From contig CAZZBB010000002.1 in assembly GCA_964652195.1 (NCBI GenBank), positions 51,149-115,148 of the forward strand: a stretch of DNA of 64,000 nt. Reading direction: 5' to 3'. Below are positions 26,384 through 34,593 of the stretch, one piece after another. Under the pieces are notes generated by a model. It saw only the letters and a list, made by a program, of their open reading frames with translations. It was not told the origin of the DNA and searched no databases. The DNA comes from MSPOR6 sp964652195. GTDB lineage: Bacteria > Poribacteria > WGA-4E > WGA-3G. The position numbers and the translations under genes were made by a program. How positions within the stretch are numbered: the stretch's first letter is position 1; every line of letters begins with the position of its first letter.

Positions 26384-27463
26384 CTAAAGACTTTTTGCGA
26401 TTTTTACAAAATGTCTAACATTTTCAAAAGGTGTATCTCTGTGAAGCCCGTGGCTTAAATTGAGTATATGTCCTATTTTTCCGCCTTGTTCTAAACAGGT
26501 GTGAACTGCCTTAGATATTTCAGAGAATGATCCATCTCTAAGTATATCGTTATCGACATTTCCTTGAATTGCGATTCTATCATTAATTTCGGTCTTCACA
26601 TTCTTCAGATTCAAACATTTTCCAATACTTAGCACATCAGCTCCACTTTCGCGCATCATATCAATATAAGGACACTCTTTTGCAAATAAAATAGCCGGTG
26701 TTTGTGAATTAATAGCAGAAAAAATTCGTTGATGGTATGGTAGGGCAAATGTTTTGTATATTTCACTGGATAATACATCTGCAATAGATTCAAATAGTTG
26801 AACAATCTGAACCCCTCGACTTATCTGGAAATTCAGATAATGTATTGTCATTTCAGCCAACTTATCTATTAAGCAATGCATTAGGTCAGGTTCAGATTCG
26901 ATCATTTGAAAAACAGGTTTAGCTTTTTCTGATATTCCCTCACCTTTTTTCATAGGACTCTCTCCTGCTATAAGAAAAAAGGCAAGTGTTAATGGAGCAC
27001 CCGCAAAACCAATTAAAGGTAATTCTCCATTTAGTTTTTCACGCAGGGAGTGTATGACATTACCAGTGTATTCCAATTGTACCTGTGGATCGTCAAGGGG
27101 TTTAAGAGCATCAATTTGTTCTTTGGTGCGTATTGGTGGATTTAAGATTGGTCCAGGATCAAACCTGAAATGCACTCCCATTGAAGCGAGGGGTGTCAGA
27201 ATATCTTTATATACTATAATTGCGTCAACACCAATACGTTTTGGTAGGAGTGAAATTTTAACTGCTAAGTCCACATCGGTGTGAGAATCCGGACCAGGAC
27301 AAGTCCGGAAAAGTCGTTCTAACGGAAGGTTTTGCTCTTGCCGGATCTTTCGATATAATGGATCTGATCTACCGGCTTGACGCATCATCCAAACAGGCAC
27401 ACGTTCTACAGGTAGACATTTTGCAGCGCGGAGAAGTAAGTCATTCTGTAATTTCTGTTCCAT
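26384..27463 (-). CDS. hemE: uroporphyrinogen decarboxylase HemE
   Basis: The 359-aa protein converts uroporphyrinogen III to coproporphyrinogen III. It shows PVWMMRQAGRSDPLYR at the start, where the usual motif has Tyr after the second Arg and here a Ser-Asp pair stands. The catalytic Asp lies in IIVYKDILTPL, followed by GFAGAPLTLA. The end, GGKIGHILNLSHGLHRDTP, is the typical C-terminal motif. It is the first gene of the haem operon. I see no strong promoter in the 109 bp before it. Confidence 0.92.
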   Translation of the reverse strand: MEQKLQNDLLLRAAKCLPVERVPVWMMRQAGRSDPLYRKIRQEQNLPLERLFRTCPGPDSHTDVDLAVKISLLPKRIGVDAIIVYKDILTPLASMGVHFRFDPGPILNPPIRTKEQIDALKPLDDPQVQLEYTGNVIHSLREKLNGELPLIGFAGAPLTLAFFLIAGESPMKKGEGISEKAKPVFQMIESEPDLMHCLIDKLAEMTIHYLNFQISRGVQIVQLFESIADVLSSEIYKTFALPYHQRIFSAINSQTPAILFAKECPYIDMMRESGADVLSIGKCLNLKNVKTEINDRIAIQGNVDNDILRDGSFSEISKAVHTCLEQGGKIGHILNLSHGLHRDTPFENVRHFVKIAKSL

Positions 27464-27572
27464 ATTTAATGGATTTACCTTAACAGCGCTTTAATTGTAA
27501 GAAGTATTGATGTTAATTCCCTAAACATAAAGTGAAATATAATTATTCTATAGTTTAGTTAGGCAGATTTGA

Positions 27573-27920
27573 TCATTCTGTTATACGTTTTTTCTGATAT
27601 CGTTCCATAATTTGTCTTAATTTTGCATAACTTTTCACATTTTTCATGATTCTCCCACTTTCTCTTTCTTCAAGATAGAGTAGGAATCCCATAAGGTATA
27701 GGCTTCCAAGAAACAGTATAAAACCGGAACAACACTGTACTAATGCCACATGGTTAGAGAAGTTTAAATTTATGTATGGGGTGACAGCAACATCTTCGCT
27801 TGAAGCATCTGGTGATACCTGTTCAGGCCAGTCAATTGAAACGAGGTCACCCCATCCAGTAATACCGAGTGAGAGAAAAACTATTGAAAAAGCAAAAACG
27901 ATAAAGAACGGAATACCCAT
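27573..27920 (-). CDS. two-helix membrane protein
   Basis: The 115-aa protein has helices at about residues 4-24 (FFIVFAFSIVFLSLG) and 60-85 (VALVQCCSGFILFLGSLYLMG), an intervening extracytoplasmic loop, and a basic cytoplasmic tail (SYAKLRQIMERYQKK). It starts 13 bp after the stop of the dehydrogenase gene, so they are probably co-transcribed. No family is recognised. Confidence 0.55.
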   Translation of the reverse strand: MGIPFFIVFAFSIVFLSLGITGWGDLVSIDWPEQVSPDASSEDVAVTPYINLNFSNHVALVQCCSGFILFLGSLYLMGFLLYLEERESGRIMKNVKSYAKLRQIMERYQKKRITE

Positions 27921-27933
27921 TTTAGTATACCAA

Positions 27934-29004
27934 CTAAGAAGAAACTTTTATTAGCCCCTTCGTACAACTATCTTCTCTATTACGTACTTTCGTGATACCT
28001 TCGACAAGCGAATCGAGTGGGAATTCATGACTAATAATACTATCCATATCAACATCTCCACTCGAAATGAGTTGAACAGCTTCTTCCCATGTGTTGGGTG
28101 CCAACCAAGAAAATCTGATTGTCTTATCCATAAGGATTGTATCAAGAATAGGAACCTGCATCACATCTGTATCTCCGGGGAGACCGAAGATGACGACTGT
28201 TGCGTGTCTTCCGGTAACTTCAAGGGCTGTATGGATAGCATCAAGTGAACTTGTTGCGGTAATAGCACGATCAGCCAGTTCCCCATCATTCAAATCTTCA
28301 ATCAATGACCCAAGGTCTGCTACATAGTGTGGAGAGTCTGTGTCTTTGACATTAACAACTACATCTGCTCCGAGATCTTTTCCACAATCAAGACGGTAAT
28401 CGCGTGTACCAACAAGTAGCACGTTCTTCAATCCACGGCTTTTCAACACCTGAACCATCATTAGGCCGATTGGACCAGGACCAAAGACAACCGCGGTCTG
28501 TCCTTCTTCTGCATTGAGATTATTGACAGCATATAATCCACATGCGAGTGGTTCGGTAAGAGCACCTTGATCGTATGTAACGTTGTCAGGCAGTTTTACT
28601 GTCCAACGATAATCAGAGACTGCATATTCAGCGAAGCCACCATCAACACCTACACCTAATACCCGTTTTTCCGGACATAGGTTGGATAGCCCTTTTTTAC
28701 TCCAAGAAGATTCTGGGTTTGATTGTACTGGATTAACAACAACGCGATCACCAACTTTAAAACCGCCCGTTTTTTCAGCTTCGTTTCCTACTTCAACGAC
28801 TTCACCAGTGAATTCATGGCCGAGAATTAAAGGTCCTTTTCCATCGTCGGTTTCAAGTGAACTGTTCCCAAAATAGTATGCGACATCTGACCCACAGATG
28901 CCAACTGAACGTACTTGAACCAATAGATCTGTATCGGACGGATCGGGTACTGGTCTATCTTCAAGATTCATTGATTCCGGTTCATAGAATATTTGCGATT
29001 TCAT
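27934..29004 (-). CDS. zinc-type alcohol dehydrogenase (MDR), structural zinc site lost
   Basis: The 356-aa medium-chain dehydrogenase carries the catalytic-zinc residues C37 (GICGSDVAYY), H63 and E64 (LGHEFTG). The Rossmann motif is VFGPGPIGLMMVQVL. Sorbitol- and threonine-type relatives hold a structural zinc with C-x2-C-x2-C-x7-C. Here the first three positions are N96, S99 and S102 and only C110 remains, so that site is gone. The enzyme should oxidise a polyol or secondary alcohol with NAD(P)+. A likely ribosome-binding site (GGAGG) precedes the ATG. Substrate cannot be assigned. Confidence 0.85.
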   Translation of the reverse strand: MKSQIFYEPESMNLEDRPVPDPSDTDLLVQVRSVGICGSDVAYYFGNSSLETDDGKGPLILGHEFTGEVVEVGNEAEKTGGFKVGDRVVVNPVQSNPESSWSKKGLSNLCPEKRVLGVGVDGGFAEYAVSDYRWTVKLPDNVTYDQGALTEPLACGLYAVNNLNAEEGQTAVVFGPGPIGLMMVQVLKSRGLKNVLLVGTRDYRLDCGKDLGADVVVNVKDTDSPHYVADLGSLIEDLNDGELADRAITATSSLDAIHTALEVTGRHATVVIFGLPGDTDVMQVPILDTILMDKTIRFSWLAPNTWEEAVQLISSGDVDMDSIISHEFPLDSLVEGITKVRNREDSCTKGLIKVSS

Positions 29005-29075
29005 TTTATACCTCCTTATATGAACAGTGTTAGTGTATCATACCTATAGAAAATATACAATGTAATTCCTTAATT

Positions 29076-29204
29076 AACGTGAGTTTGATAACTCAGATTT
29101 TTATATTCAGTGCGGTTAGAAACCGCATCTACCGGGGCTTATAAGAGTATTAATTTTGAAAGATTGAAGTTCATATACCTATAATCAAACTCACGTTTGA
29201 TTAT
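29076..29204. repeat. nested inverted-repeat element
   Basis: Outer 14-bp arms AACGTGAGTTTGAT (29076-29089) and its complement (29184-29197) enclose a TGCGGTT-AGA-AACCGCA hairpin (29111-29127). The right arm is itself part of a palindrome, ATAATCAAAC-TCAC-GTTTGATTAT (29181-29204). A related arm, TTAACGTGAGCTTGAT, occurs at 5295-5310. It looks like a non-coding mobile or structural repeat. No gene is seen in 29005-29269. Confidence 0.65.
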
Positions 29205-29269
29205 AAAAGGTAAATTTGATATGTATTTTCGCATATTCCAGTAATGTCTAAAGTTAAAATTTCTATGTG

Positions 29270-30112
29270 TTACAGTATATATTTCATTGTTAAGAATAAA
29301 TAGCGACTACAGAACTCTCCCATAAGAACTGTTATAATGGCTATGAAGAGAAATCCTGTTGCAGCACGTGTTGCCCCTACCTCATCACGTTCAACAGACC
29401 TTGGTCTTAGACAATCCCATGTAATGAAATACAGGAGTAGTGTCGCAGCAAAACCTAACCCTATTCGCATATAAAAGATCAATTTAATGTGGAAACTAAA
29501 AGGTACCGTATTTGCGGTATGTGATCTAAAAAACAGACTCAGACAAAACAGGACTATAGATACAATAAGTACGACTAATAGAGTTGTATTATACCTTCTT
29601 AATAAATGTACAGGTAATTCGGGTGTTACAAGATACCAGTGTCCAAACCACATGCCCGTATGAACTATACCGAGAAGTAATGCAGAAACAAGGAATTGGA
29701 ATGGTAAGATAAAATGTACTCCCGGCAACTGTACCTGATTAATATATGTCAAAGCACTGATGATAATCAGACCGCCCCCGCATATGGATCCACTCCCAAA
29801 TAACAGCAGTCTGATAACTGGATACTTGAACCACCAACTGACAGTATAAGCAAAGAGTAATAGGAAAAATACGATTATCAGAATAGCTTCTGTATCTTCC
29901 CAGTAAAAGAAAAAATTTGAAATAGTTACAGCCTGCTTATGTAGGTATAGATTTGCACACCTTGCTAATCCCACAACAAGAAGATATATTCCACCCATAA
30001 GACGATAAAAGTTTGCACCAACTACCCCTTTGGGTATAAGGACAAGTACGACAAACCCACCAACAGACAGTTGTGTGAATACAAGGTAGAAGATTTCGCT
30101 GATACTAAACAT
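29270..30112 (-). CDS. polytopic membrane protein, possibly DmsC/NrfD-like anchor
   Basis: The 280-aa protein has about eight hydrophobic helices. The opening FYLVFTQLSVGGFVVLVL, the middle HTGMWFGHWYLV and the end GEFCSRYLFL faintly recall quinol-oxidising anchor subunits of molybdoenzymes (DmsC/NrfD), but no Fe-S or catalytic partner is adjacent. No ribosome-binding site is obvious. The rplL terminator lies only 12 bp before the ATG, in the position where rpoB is normally found. The assignment is tentative. Confidence 0.5.
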   Translation of the reverse strand: MFSISEIFYLVFTQLSVGGFVVLVLIPKGVVGANFYRLMGGIYLLVVGLARCANLYLHKQAVTISNFFFYWEDTEAILIIVFFLLLFAYTVSWWFKYPVIRLLLFGSGSICGGGLIIISALTYINQVQLPGVHFILPFQFLVSALLLGIVHTGMWFGHWYLVTPELPVHLLRRYNTTLLVVLIVSIVLFCLSLFFRSHTANTVPFSFHIKLIFYMRIGLGFAATLLLYFITWDCLRPRSVERDEVGATRAATGFLFIAIITVLMGEFCSRYLFLTMKYIL

Positions 30113-30123
30113 AGTTGAAAAGA

Positions 30124-30154
30124 AACCCCATTACAGTAAAACCATAATGGGGTT
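30124..30154 (-). terminator. terminator after rplL
   Basis: A perfect 10-bp stem (AACCCCATTA with TAATGGGGTT, loop of eleven) is followed by TCTTTTC on the minus strand. It closes the rplJL transcript and explains why no rpoBC readthrough is seen. Confidence 0.75.
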
Positions 30155-30187
30155 CAGATACTTAACTATAGAAGGTCTGCTTTTATG

Positions 30188-30586
30188 CTATATGATTTCG
30201 ACTTCAGCACCGACAGCTTCGAGTTGCTCTTTAGATTTCTCTGCATCTTCTTTGCTTAAACCTTCTTGAATAACAACGGGAGCAGATTCAACTTTTTCTT
30301 TTGCTTCCTTCAAACCGAGACCTGTGATAGCGCGTACCTCTTTGATAAGAGGAATCTTCTGACCACCGATCTCTTTGATTTGTACATCAAATTCGGTTTT
30401 TTCAGTAGCTTCTTCACCGTCACCATCTGCTGCTGCCCCTGGCGCAGCAGCGACACCTGCTACTGCCATTGCAGGCATTGCTGAAGCACTAACTCCAAAC
30501 TTTTCTTCAAGTGCTTTAACTAATTCGGACAGTTCTAAGACTGTCATTTCACTAATCTCATCAATAATTTTTTCTAAATCTGCCAT
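30188..30586 (-). CDS. rplL: 50S ribosomal protein L7/L12
   Basis: The 132-aa protein has the N-terminal dimerisation helices (MTVLELSELVKALEEKFGVS), an Ala/Gly hinge (residues about 40-60), and the C-terminal factor-binding domain (GLGLKEAKEKVESAP and KEQLEAVGAEVEI). It forms the ribosomal stalk with L10 and recruits translation GTPases. It is co-transcribed with rplJ, 32 bp apart, with GAAAGGA before the ATG. Confidence 0.97.
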   Translation of the reverse strand: MADLEKIIDEISEMTVLELSELVKALEEKFGVSASAMPAMAVAGVAAAPGAAADGDGEEATEKTEFDVQIKEIGGQKIPLIKEVRAITGLGLKEAKEKVESAPVVIQEGLSKEDAEKSKEQLEAVGAEVEII

Positions 30587-30618
30587 TTTTCAATCCTTTC
30601 TGAAAAAAATTACAAAGC

Positions 30619-31179
30619 CTATTCAGCGGCTTTCTTTTGTTCGGCGACCTGTGTTAAGACAGATGTCACCTGACCAATCGTATTATTTAAAACATTCACA
30701 AACCCTTGTATAGGTGATCCATTGTTAAGCACATTCACAAGACCGTATAGAGGAGCACCTATTCCACCAATCGTTTGAGCAATAAGCTGATCCTTTGAAG
30801 GCATATCTTGAAGTGCTTTAACCCCATCTGCATCAATGACTGTTGATCCAAGAATTCCACCTTTAATTTTTAAATTTTCATGGTCTTCAATGAAATCGAT
30901 AAGTAATTTACTTGATGCAGCAGGATCATCACATCCTGCAAGCGCAGTGTTACCTTTTAAGTATGGCGCAAGACCTTCTATTTCTCTTTCTTGCGCGACG
31001 ACATTAATTAACGTATTCTTACAAACCTTATATTGGACGTTAGCATCGCGAAGTTGTTGTCGTAAATCGTTAACCTCCGCAACAGTTAGTCCCTGAAAAT
31101 CTGTAAGAAGAATGACATCCGAACTTTCAAAAAGCTCGCGAATTTGTCCAACCTGCTGAACATTAGCTTCATTCGGCAT
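30619..31179 (-). CDS. rplJ: 50S ribosomal protein L10
   Basis: The 186-aa L10 anchors L7/L12 dimers on 23S rRNA. Typical parts are VILLTDFQGLTVAEVNDLR, YKVCKNTLINVVAQ, LKGNTALAG and LQDMPSKDQL. The C-terminal helix binds L12. AAAGGAGC precedes the ATG. Just upstream lies an L10 leader with an attenuator, so the rplJL pair is expected to be autoregulated by L10(L12)4. Confidence 0.96.
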   Translation of the reverse strand: MPNEANVQQVGQIRELFESSDVILLTDFQGLTVAEVNDLRQQLRDANVQYKVCKNTLINVVAQEREIEGLAPYLKGNTALAGCDDPAASSKLLIDFIEDHENLKIKGGILGSTVIDADGVKALQDMPSKDQLIAQTIGGIGAPLYGLVNVLNNGSPIQGFVNVLNNTIGQVTSVLTQVAEQKKAAE

Positions 31180-31220
31180 AGGTTAGCTCCTTTCACAGTT
31201 TGACGTTTCATTCAAAACAG

Positions 31221-31345
31221 AAAACCCCCAGTGACCTGGAGGTTTGACTCAACTACGGAAAGTAAAATGTTCCACTGCCAAGGCAGTAATCTATTAACTC
31301 AATCCGAGTCTCGGTAGGTGATTAAGCCAAAGCTCCTACTTTCTA
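31221..31345 (-). promoter_or_regulatory. ribosomal protein L10 leader with attenuator
   Basis: Read on the minus strand, GAAAGTAGGAGC ... GGCTTAATCACCTACCGAG matches the L10-binding kink-turn region of the known L10 leader family. It is followed by a terminator-like hairpin, AAACCTCCA with TGGGGGTTT at 31222-31245, and then TTCTGTTTT. L10(L12)4 binding would favour the terminator and lower rplJL. The rest of the gap, 31346-31502, is AT-rich and should hold the promoter, but none stands out. Confidence 0.85.
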
Positions 31346-31502
31346 CAACTCTATTTTGGGAATAATGAATATCGTCTAAACCTTAATTATGCACTGTATG
31401 TGTAATACCGTGCCTCTCCAATCTTTGTTGAATAATTAAATTATTATATTTGTATGTAAATATTCTTGTATTGTTTATTATTCGATTCTAACAAATTATT
31501 AA

Positions 31503-32201
31503 TTATAAAAATTGTTGTGGATCAATCCGAATACCAACCCCCATGGTTGATGAAATTGCGACACTTCTGATATAACGACCTTTAGTTGAGGACGGACGTG
31601 CTTTTACAAGAACATCCATAACTGTCGTCAAATTATCCTTAATTTGGGGTTCTTCAAAAGAGGTCTTCCCAATAGGAACGTGTACAATTCCTGACAAACG
31701 TTCAACGCGATATTCAATTTGTCCTGCCTTAATATTCTGAAGAGTATCAGTAATATCCATTGTAACCGTTCCAGCTTTTGGGTTAGGCATAAGACCTCTT
31801 GGCCCCAGAACTCTACCTAACTTTGGCATAATACTACGCATTAGATCAGGCGTAGCAATTGTGGCATCAAATTCAAGCCACCCATCAGCGATCTTATCAA
31901 CAAGATCATCGGTCCCAACAAAGTCTGCTCCTGCTTCTTCAGCTTCTTTAGCTTTATCACCTTCAGCAAAAACAACAACTCGAACAGATTTTCCTGTACC
32001 GTGAGGTAATGCCACTGTACCACGGATATTTTGGTCAGCGACCCTTGCATCTATACCAAGTCTGGAAGCCAAATCAATGGTTTCATCAAATTTTGCAGTA
32101 CTTGTTTTTTTCAAGAGTGATACAGCCTCGTCGACAGTATATAAAGTCAGGCGATCAACATTCTCTTGAATATCGTTATATCGTTTTCCTCTTTTCGCCA
32201 T
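31503..32201 (-). CDS. rplA: 50S ribosomal protein L1
   Basis: I start at the ATG at 32201 (MAKRGKRYND), which has TTGGAG seven bases before it and matches the family start, giving 232 aa. The L1 signature GRVLGPRGLMPNPKAGTVT is present, as are TAKFDETIDLASRLGID and VALPHGTGK. L1 forms the mobile stalk that helps release tRNA from the E site and usually represses its own operon. It follows rplK after 91 bp. Confidence 0.96.
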   Translation of the reverse strand: MAKRGKRYNDIQENVDRLTLYTVDEAVSLLKKTSTAKFDETIDLASRLGIDARVADQNIRGTVALPHGTGKSVRVVVFAEGDKAKEAEEAGADFVGTDDLVDKIADGWLEFDATIATPDLMRSIMPKLGRVLGPRGLMPNPKAGTVTMDITDTLQNIKAGQIEYRVERLSGIVHVPIGKTSFEEPQIKDNLTTVMDVLVKARPSSTKGRYIRSVAISSTMGVGIRIDPQQFL

Positions 32202-32292
32202 TTTACACTCCAAGTTCAATTATACTATTCAGATGAATAGAACATATAATGCATTGATCGTCTATTTAATGAATAGATTGTTAACCGGTTAT

Positions 32293-32715
32293 TTAGTTTA
32301 TATTCAATCCCATGCTTCGAGCTGTACCTTCAACCATTCGGACAGCTGCTTCAATATCATTTGTATTGAGATCAGGTAATTTCGTCTGTGCAATCTCTCG
32401 TATCTGATCACTGGTAACCGTTGCGACTTTATTTCGGTTTGGTTCACCCGAACCTTTTGCGATTTTTGCCGCCGATTTAAGCAATACTGCAGCAGGAGGT
32501 GATTTGACAATAAATGTAAAGGATCTATCACTATAACAAGTAATGATCGTGGTAACAACCATTCCAGTTTGCTGCTGTGTTTGTGCATTGAAGGTCTTAA
32601 TAAATTCCTGCAGGTTGATTGCATAAGGTGCTAAACTTGGTCCGACTGGGGGCTGTGGTGTTGCCTGACCGGATACCAATTGAAGCTTGACTTCACCTGC
32701 TACTTTTTTAGCCAT
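32293..32715 (-). CDS. rplK: 50S ribosomal protein L11
   Basis: The 140-aa protein has the N-terminal proline-rich domain (GQATPQPPVGPSLAPYAIN) and the C-terminal rRNA-binding domain (SFTFIVKSPPAAVLLKSAAK, ending RSMGLNI). It shapes the GTPase-associated centre with L10/L12. It lies between nusG and rplA in the universal order, 31 bp after nusG. Confidence 0.97.
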   Translation of the reverse strand: MAKKVAGEVKLQLVSGQATPQPPVGPSLAPYAINLQEFIKTFNAQTQQQTGMVVTTIITCYSDRSFTFIVKSPPAAVLLKSAAKIAKGSGEPNRNKVATVTSDQIREIAQTKLPDLNTNDIEAAVRMVEGTARSMGLNIN

Positions 32716-32746
32716 TATTTTACTACTCCGTTACTTCCAAATAATT

Positions 32747-33319
32747 TTAAAGTCTTTCAACCCCTAAGAACCCTAATTCAAGAGGTGTTGAACGTCCAAA
32801 AATAGAAATAGAAAGGCTTAGTCTCTGCCTTTGCATATCAATTCCGAGTATCTCAGCAGTAAAACTACTGAAAGGTCCTTCAATAACACGTACTTTATCA
32901 CCGACAGAGTAGGTAATCTCAGGCATAGGTGCTTCTTCTTCAACAGTGGAACTATGGAGCATTCGCTCTATATCTTCAGTCGTTAAAGGTGTTGGATTGG
33001 CATTCCCTAAAAAGTTCATTACGCCTGGTGTTTCTTGGATAAATGCCCAACTCCTTTGACCAATTCCATTATCAACGTGAGGACCTATTTCATGCAAACA
33101 GTTTACAAGAACATATCCGGGATATGTTGGGGATGTCTTTTCCTTACGTTTCCCGTCCTCATTCTTCACTGTGGTAGACATAGGAACGTTGATCTGGAGA
33201 ATCTCCTCGCGAAGTTCTTTATCGGAATCAGAATCCGAGGCAAGTCGTCTCTCTAAATTAAATTGTATTTTCTTTTCATGTCCAGTATATACCTGAACAA
33301 TATACCAGAAACCGTTCAT
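32747..33319 (-). CDS. nusG: transcription antitermination factor NusG
   Basis: The 190-aa protein has the NGN domain (WYIVQVYTGHEKKIQFNLERR, PGYVLVNC, FIQETPGVMNFLG) and a C-terminal KOW domain (VGDKVRVIEGPFSSFTAEI). NusG binds RNA polymerase and couples it to ribosomes or Rho. A short acidic insert precedes the KOW domain (SSTVEEEAPMPE). It follows secE after 95 bp. Confidence 0.96.
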   Translation of the reverse strand: MNGFWYIVQVYTGHEKKIQFNLERRLASDSDSDKELREEILQINVPMSTTVKNEDGKRKEKTSPTYPGYVLVNCLHEIGPHVDNGIGQRSWAFIQETPGVMNFLGNANPTPLTTEDIERMLHSSTVEEEAPMPEITYSVGDKVRVIEGPFSSFTAEILGIDMQRQRLSLSISIFGRSTPLELGFLGVERL

Positions 33320-33414
33320 AGATTTCTCTCGCTATGTTAGGACAGGCTTAAGTCGTTTTATAGAATTTAATACTCTTTATTAGTATGAACGTAGCTGATT
33401 GATATCTATACTCT

Positions 33415-33795
33415 TTAACCTTTGATAAGGAATAATTGCCTTAGGAAAGACATTCCCCATCCTGACATAGGTTCATTTAGATTAAGTGCATAGGTCGTAA
33501 TGAGTACAACAACTAATGGAATGCCAGCAATTACAGTATAGCGTATACGGCGGTTCTCCAATCCTTTGCCAAAGAAAAATACAGCAATAGGAATTATAAC
33601 CAATATAATATTAGCAGGCCATTCCCATTTTGGCTGAGCGGAACTACCATCGACTAACCAAAGAAAAAGTCCGAGTAAACCACTGGCAATTAAGACAACA
33701 ACCGTACTACCGCGTACCTGTTCCCAATCAGGTTTAGACACCTTCTGCCATTCTAAGATAATATTCTGTATGTAAGCTTTGAAACGTGCAATCAT
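33415..33795 (-). CDS. secE: SecE preprotein translocase subunit, with extra C-terminal helices
   Basis: The gene sits between tRNA-Trp and nusG, the standard place for secE. Residues 1-45 fit SecE: ILEWQKVSKPDWEQVRGSTV followed by a membrane helix (VVLIASGLLGLFLWLVDG). The product is 126 aa, about twice the minimal length, because two more helices follow (NIILVIIPIAVFFF and VIAGIPLVVVLITTYAL). The added helices are unusual and could contact SecY or stabilise the subunit. Confidence 0.85.
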   Translation of the reverse strand: MIARFKAYIQNIILEWQKVSKPDWEQVRGSTVVVLIASGLLGLFLWLVDGSSAQPKWEWPANIILVIIPIAVFFFGKGLENRRIRYTVIAGIPLVVVLITTYALNLNEPMSGWGMSFLRQLFLIKG

Positions 33796-33808
33796 AAGTA
33801 TTTAAAGG

Positions 33809-33882
33809 CAGGCCAGGAGGGATTCGAACCCCCAACATCCGGTTTTGGAGACCGGCGCTCTACCAGTTCGAGCTACTGGCCT
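33809..33882 (-). tRNA. tRNA-Trp (CCA)
   Basis: A complete cloverleaf is read on the minus strand. The acceptor AGGCCAG pairs with CTGGCCT, the anticodon loop is CTCCAAA and the T arm contains GGTTCGAATCC. The CCA end is not encoded. Confidence 0.95.
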
Positions 33883-33894
33883 ACGGATTATATT

Positions 33895-34047
33895 CTACCG
33901 ATTCTCCTTATGGAGTGTATGTTTACGACAAAAACGACAATATTTCTTCCGTTCATACCGATCCTGCTGTGTCCGTCTATTACGGGTGGTTACGTAATTT
34001 CTTTGTTTACAATCATCACACGCTAAGGTAACAATATCTCTGGGCAT
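33895..34047 (-). CDS. rpmG: 50S ribosomal protein L33
   Basis: This 50-aa ORF begins MPRDIVTLACDDCKQRNYVT and ends CRFCRKHTLHKENR. It has two CxxC zinc knuckles and the usual TTRNRR segment, so it is the zinc-binding (C+) form of L33. It lies between tRNA-Thr and tRNA-Trp, where many genomes have tuf and then rpmG. Confidence 0.95.
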   Translation of the reverse strand: MPRDIVTLACDDCKQRNYVTTRNRRTQQDRYERKKYCRFCRKHTLHKENR

Positions 34048-34073
34048 TTTTCGTACCTCGTATTTTACTGGAC

Positions 34074-34149
<76 letters not shown>

Positions 34150-34167
34150 AATTAATTGTGCATCACA

Positions 34168-34240
34168 AGCGGGAGACGGGATTCGAACCCGCGACGCATG
34201 GCTTGGAAGGCCAATGCTCTACCAGCTGAGCTACTCCCGC
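34168..34240 (-). tRNA. tRNA-Gly (TCC)
   Basis: The acceptor GCGGGAG pairs with CTCCCGC. The anticodon loop CTTCCAA gives TCC. The discriminator is T and CCA is not encoded. Confidence 0.95.
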
Positions 34241-34251
34241 ACAATCTAAGA

Positions 34252-34333
34252 TGGGGGCGGACGGATTCGAACCGCCGTAGGCGTAGCCAACAGATTTACA
34301 GTCTGCCCTTTTTGACCGCTCAAGCACACCCCC
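34252..34333 (-). tRNA. tRNA-Tyr (GTA)
   Basis: The acceptor GGGGGTG pairs with CGCCCCC. The anticodon loop CTGTAAA gives GTA. A long variable arm, as expected for bacterial tRNA-Tyr, makes it 82 nt. Confidence 0.95.
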
Positions 34334-34339
34334 AATATA

Positions 34340-34411
34340 AGCTGACGAGAGGAATCGAACCTCCAACCTAGTGATTACAAATCACTTGCTCTACCATTGA
34401 GCCACGTCAGC
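34340..34411 (-). tRNA. tRNA-Thr (TGT)
   Basis: The acceptor GCTGACG pairs with CGTCAGC. The anticodon loop TTTGTAA gives TGT. It is the first gene of the tRNA-rpmG-secE-nusG operon. Confidence 0.95.
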
Positions 34412-34538
34412 ATTCTATTGAACTTGTTTTATTATATCTAAGAACTAAACTCCTCAAAATACATTGTTTGGGGTAATAATTAGCAATATAAAACGCAGAT
34501 CAACTTGTTCATTACAGATAAACATAAGGCAAAAATAC

Positions 34539-34575
34539 ACCCTTAAAGTATACTTAATCTTTAAGGGTATGTCAA
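34539..34575 (-). promoter_or_regulatory. promoter of the tRNA/secE operon overlapping a hairpin
   Basis: Read leftward, TTGACA (34570-34575) and TATACT (34547-34552) lie 17 bp apart, a near-consensus sigma-70 promoter. A perfect 10-bp inverted repeat, ACCCTTAAAG/CTTTAAGGGT (34539-34568), covers the spacer and -10 box and is followed by GTATTTTTG. It could end the upstream rpoZ transcript while the promoter starts the next one. The tRNA starts about 130 bp further on. Confidence 0.75.
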
Positions 34576-34593
34576 GTAAATCTATGTCTATGT

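Noticed and set aside
29270..30112. Certain DmsC/NrfD anchor subunit
   Set aside because: Only faint motif resemblance and no molybdoenzyme or Fe-S partner nearby; kept as a tentative membrane protein.
34156..34371. ORFs across the tRNA cluster, both strands
   Set aside because: They lie wholly on three intact tRNA genes.
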